A DNA stretch of 17,442 nt from JAZGBC01 sp036444495 (GTDB taxonomy: Bacteria > Pseudomonadota > Alphaproteobacteria > Kiloniellales > J153), in contig JAZGBC010000009.1 in assembly GCA_036444495.1 (NCBI GenBank), positions 1 through 17,442 on the forward strand, written 5' to 3'. The position numbers were made by a program, and so were the translations under genes. The notes below the pieces were generated by a model. That model saw only the letters and a list, made by a program, of their open reading frames with translations. It was not told where the DNA came from and made no database searches. This document shows, in pieces, positions 15,142 through 17,442 of the stretch; the stretch's first letter is position 1; each line of letters starts with the position of its first letter.

Positions 15142-17025
15142 ATGGAACGGAGACTTGCCGCCATTCTGGCCGCCGATGTGGTTGGCTACAGCCGCCTCAT
15201 GGAGGTCGACGAGGAAGCGACTGCCCGTACGCTCAGTACCTATCGAGAGATCGTAGAAGGGCTGGTCGCGAGCCATCATGGCCGGGTCTTCGGCAGTGCC
15301 GGCGACAGCATCATCGCCGAGTTCGCGAGCCCGGTCGAGGCCGTGCGTTGTGCGGTCGATATTCAGCGCGAACTTGAAGCTCACAATGCCGATCTGCCTG
15401 AAGACCGGCGCATGCGCCTTCGCATCGGTGTCAACCTCGGTGACGTGATGGTCGAGGGCGATAACCTTCTCGGAGATGGTGTGAATATTGCGGCGCGTCT
15501 CGAAACGCTTGCCGAGCCTGGCGGTATCTCGCTCGCGCGTTCGGTATTCGACCAGGTGAAGAAACAGCTCGATCTGGGTTACGAAAATCTTGGCGAGCAC
15601 GAGGTCAAGAACATCGCCGAGCCGGTCCAGGTTTATCGCGTACTGACTGGGCCAGAGGCGGCCGGCAAGGTCATGGGCGAGACAACGCGAGCGACGCAAT
15701 CATGGAGGCGAGTGGCGCTGGCGGCGGCCGCGGCCGTGCTCATCGGCGTGGCCGGCGCGGTTACGTGGCTGAGGCCGTGGGAGCCGACAATTGAACCGGC
15801 GCCGGTCGAGCGCATGGTTTCGCCGCTTCCCGACAGGCCCTCGATTGCCGTGCTTCCCTTCGTGAATTTGAGCGACGATCCTGCGCAGGAATATTTCGCC
15901 GACGGCATGACCGAGGACCTGATCACGGACCTGTCCAAGATATCGGACCTGACCGTAATCTCGCGGACCTCGACGTCCGGCTACAAGGGCAGGGAGATCG
16001 ATATTCGGGAAGTCGGCGAGGCGCTCAATGTCCGCTACGTGATCGAGGGTAGCGTGCGCAAGGTTGGAGAGCAGGTTCGCATCAACGCCCAGTTAATCGA
16101 TGCGACCACCGGCGGCCACCTTTGGGCCGAGCGCTACGACGGCAGCCTGAACGATATCTTCGGCCTCCAGGATCGGGTGCTGGAGAAAATCGTCGCTTCG
16201 CTGGCGCTCGAGCTTTCGGGGGAGGAACGCCGGCGCCTGGCGGACAAGGGAACCGACAGCGTCGCGGCGCACGATCTTTACCTGCGCGGCCTGTTCCAGG
16301 AGTCCACCTTTACCCGGGAAGGAAGCCAGGAGGCCATGCAACTCTACGAACAGGCGCTGTCGATCGACCCCGGCTACGCCTTGGCCTATACCCGCATCGC
16401 CAACATCCTCGAATTGAGTGCCCGCAACGGATGGTCGGACGATGTCCAGGCCGATCTCACAAAGGCCGTCGAACTGAATGAGACAGCGGTCGCTCTCGAC
16501 CCGCAGAACCCCAGAATTCACTGGAGCTTGGGCCGGAGCGTCTCGCGGCTCGGGACGCCGGAGGCGCTGCAGCGCGGCATCGAGTCCCTGGAACGGGCCA
16601 TCGAGCTGGATCCGGATTTCGCCGACGCCTATGCCTTTCTGACGGTTTTGTATGTTGGGGACGGCCGCGCCGAGGACGGTCTCAGGTCCGTGGAGACCGC
16701 CATGCGGCTCAATCCGCGTTACCCTTTCTGGTATCTCTTTATGCGTGGGATGACCCGATTCGTCGTCGAGGATTACGACTCGGCGATCGCGGATTTCGAG
16801 GCGGCGGCGGATAGAAGCCCGACGGCGCCCTTCGTCCGCTGGTGGCTGGCCGCGTCCTACGCCCAGGCCGGGCGGCAGGACGATGCCGAGTGGCAGGTCG
16901 AAGAGATGCAGATGATGGGGTTCGAGGGTACGATCGCGATTATCGTCGAAACCTCGCAAATCCAGGATCCCGGGTACCTGTTGCTCTACGAGGCGGGGCT
17001 ACGCAAGGCGGGGATACCGGAGTGA
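15142..17025 (+). CDS. Class III nucleotide cyclase with membrane helix, TolB-like domain and TPR region
   Basis: The 627-residue protein has a cytoplasmic N-terminal class III cyclase domain (1-170), a membrane helix (about 190-210), a TolB-like domain (about 232-330, SIAVLPFVNLSDDPAQEYFADG) and a TPR region (about 375-560, e.g. ALSIDPGYALAYTRIANIL, AIELDPDFADAYAFL). The two metal Asp are present (Asp12 in LAADVVGYSRLM, Asp55 in AGDS), as are Asn115 and Arg119 of GVNIAARLE. At the positions that choose adenine, Gly51 stands for the usual Lys and Asn108 for the usual Asp, so cAMP production is likely but unproven. This architecture is expanded in many alphaproteobacteria. The start has GGGGAAAGGG upstream. 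Isolated gene; the region after the helix would lie in the periplasm and may sense a ligand or partner. Confidence 0.92.
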   Translation: MERRLAAILAADVVGYSRLMEVDEEATARTLSTYREIVEGLVASHHGRVFGSAGDSIIAEFASPVEAVRCAVDIQRELEAHNADLPEDRRMRLRIGVNLGDVMVEGDNLLGDGVNIAARLETLAEPGGISLARSVFDQVKKQLDLGYENLGEHEVKNIAEPVQVYRVLTGPEAAGKVMGETTRATQSWRRVALAAAAAVLIGVAGAVTWLRPWEPTIEPAPVERMVSPLPDRPSIAVLPFVNLSDDPAQEYFADGMTEDLITDLSKISDLTVISRTSTSGYKGREIDIREVGEALNVRYVIEGSVRKVGEQVRINAQLIDATTGGHLWAERYDGSLNDIFGLQDRVLEKIVASLALELSGEERRRLADKGTDSVAAHDLYLRGLFQESTFTREGSQEAMQLYEQALSIDPGYALAYTRIANILELSARNGWSDDVQADLTKAVELNETAVALDPQNPRIHWSLGRSVSRLGTPEALQRGIESLERAIELDPDFADAYAFLTVLYVGDGRAEDGLRSVETAMRLNPRYPFWYLFMRGMTRFVVEDYDSAIADFEAAADRSPTAPFVRWWLAASYAQAGRQDDAEWQVEEMQMMGFEGTIAIIVETSQIQDPGYLLLYEAGLRKAGIPE

Positions 17026-17056
17026 AGGGACCAAATTTTCTATAGCGGGTCATTAG

Positions 17057-17080
17057 CGGAAGTCCGTGGCGGAACTTCCG
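17057..17080. terminator. Stem-loop between convergent cyclase and panE-like genes
   Basis: CGGAAGTCCG (17057-17066), loop TGG, then CGG-A-ACTTCCG (17070-17080) fold into a ten-pair stem with one bulged A, 32 bases after the cyclase stop. It lies between converging genes, where a bidirectional terminator is expected, but there is no T-run on either side. The rest of the 124-bp gap is AT-richer and shows no gene. Confidence 0.45.
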
Positions 17081-17149
17081 AAGGTCCGTTATGGGGCCAG
17101 GAGCGCGCCTTCAAATCATGAGTATATGCCCTAGGAAAAATCCGAAGGG

Positions 17150-17442
17150 TCAATCCACCCGGGCTTCGCGGGTTTCGGCGTCCACCGTGGCGTCGGGGGC
17201 GGGGAAGGTGGGATAGAGCCCGAGCACGCGCCCGCGCTGCTGAATCAGGCCCAATACGCTGTCGATATAGGGTGTCTCGATGCCCACCAGGCGGCCCATC
17301 TCCTGCACCGCGGTCACCAGCGCGTCGATCTCCATGGGCCGGCCGCGCTCCAGGTCCTGCAGCATGGAAGTCTTGTGCGGTCCCACCTCGGCGGCGCCGT
17401 TGATGCGCCGGTGCACGTCCACGCGGAAGTGCACGCCGAGTG
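17150..17442 (-). CDS. 2-dehydropantoate 2-reductase (ketopantoate reductase) C-terminal part (5' end beyond window)
   Basis: The frame is open from the right edge to TGA at 17150-17152, giving the last 96 residues. A GTG at 17434 lies inside the domain and is not a real start. The sequence VGPHKTSMLQDLERGRPMEI, then DALVTAVQEMGRLVGIETPYIDSV matches the C-terminal helical domain of ApbA/PanE enzymes, which reduce ketopantoate to pantoate with NADPH in pantothenate and CoA synthesis; the SMLQDLERGRPMEID segment is the signature of substrate and dimer contacts. The tail after about residue 75 of the visible part (FPAPDATVDAETREARVD) is a polar extension. Several paralogues of this family act on other 2-oxo acids, so I give no gene symbol. 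It converges on the cyclase gene. Confidence 0.82.
   Translation of the reverse strand, partial: LGVHFRVDVHRRINGAAEVGPHKTSMLQDLERGRPMEIDALVTAVQEMGRLVGIETPYIDSVLGLIQQRGRVLGLYPTFPAPDATVDAETREARVD

Noticed and set aside
14979..15377. Frame containing a signal-peptide-like start (MFLPAWILLSIAVSLP) before the cyclase gene
   Set aside because: After about 20 residues it runs out of frame into the cyclase coding sequence and becomes Arg/Gly-rich; the cyclase frame has the clear ribosome-binding site.
1..17442. CRISPR array, tRNA, rRNA, prophage or complete insertion sequence
   Set aside because: I looked for regularly spaced repeats, tRNA TTCGA arms, and transposase or integrase motifs on both strands and saw none; the only repeats are those at 8764-8909 and the short motif around the cyclase.

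Overview
The window is GC-rich, densely coded chromosomal DNA. Protein signatures and gene order (pyrB-pyrC-plsY-dprA-topA-rnr on one strand) fit an alphaproteobacterium, probably of the broad Rhodospirillales type; this assignment rests on synteny and protein character, since no rRNA is present. There is no tRNA, CRISPR array, phage gene or intact insertion sequence.

Left and centre (1-11242), minus strand. Read in transcription order, this is a housekeeping block: aspartate carbamoyltransferase (pyrB), an overlapping dihydroorotase-family protein (pyrC-like) that lacks the first metal-binding HxH pair, a 182-bp spacer filled by an inverted pair of GC-rich palindromic repeats and a 24-bp tandem duplication, then plsY (acyl-phosphate glycerol acyltransferase), dprA (single-strand DNA binding), topA (topoisomerase I), rnr (RNase R, probable TTG start), and an S41/CtpA-type protease with a lipobox that runs off the left edge. 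An AT-rich promoter-like segment with a 12-bp palindrome precedes the protease gene.

Middle (11243-13355). A 707-bp stretch between pyrB and a class III CoA-transferase carries two very small minus-strand ORFs (49 and 43 codons), each encoding one predicted membrane helix. The stretch next to pyrB holds a promoter-like sequence that would give an almost leaderless pyrB mRNA. The CoA-transferase is divergent from the next operon.

Right (13356-17025), plus strand. A tight three-gene operon encodes two exported cysteine-containing proteins that look like diverged paralogues of each other, followed by a Sco/SenC copper protein. I read it as a candidate periplasmic copper or thiol module, the most interesting system in the window. 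Next is a 627-residue class III nucleotide cyclase with one membrane helix, a TolB-like domain and a TPR region; its purine-specifying residues are non-canonical. Finally the C-terminal part of a ketopantoate-reductase-like protein enters from the right edge on the minus strand.
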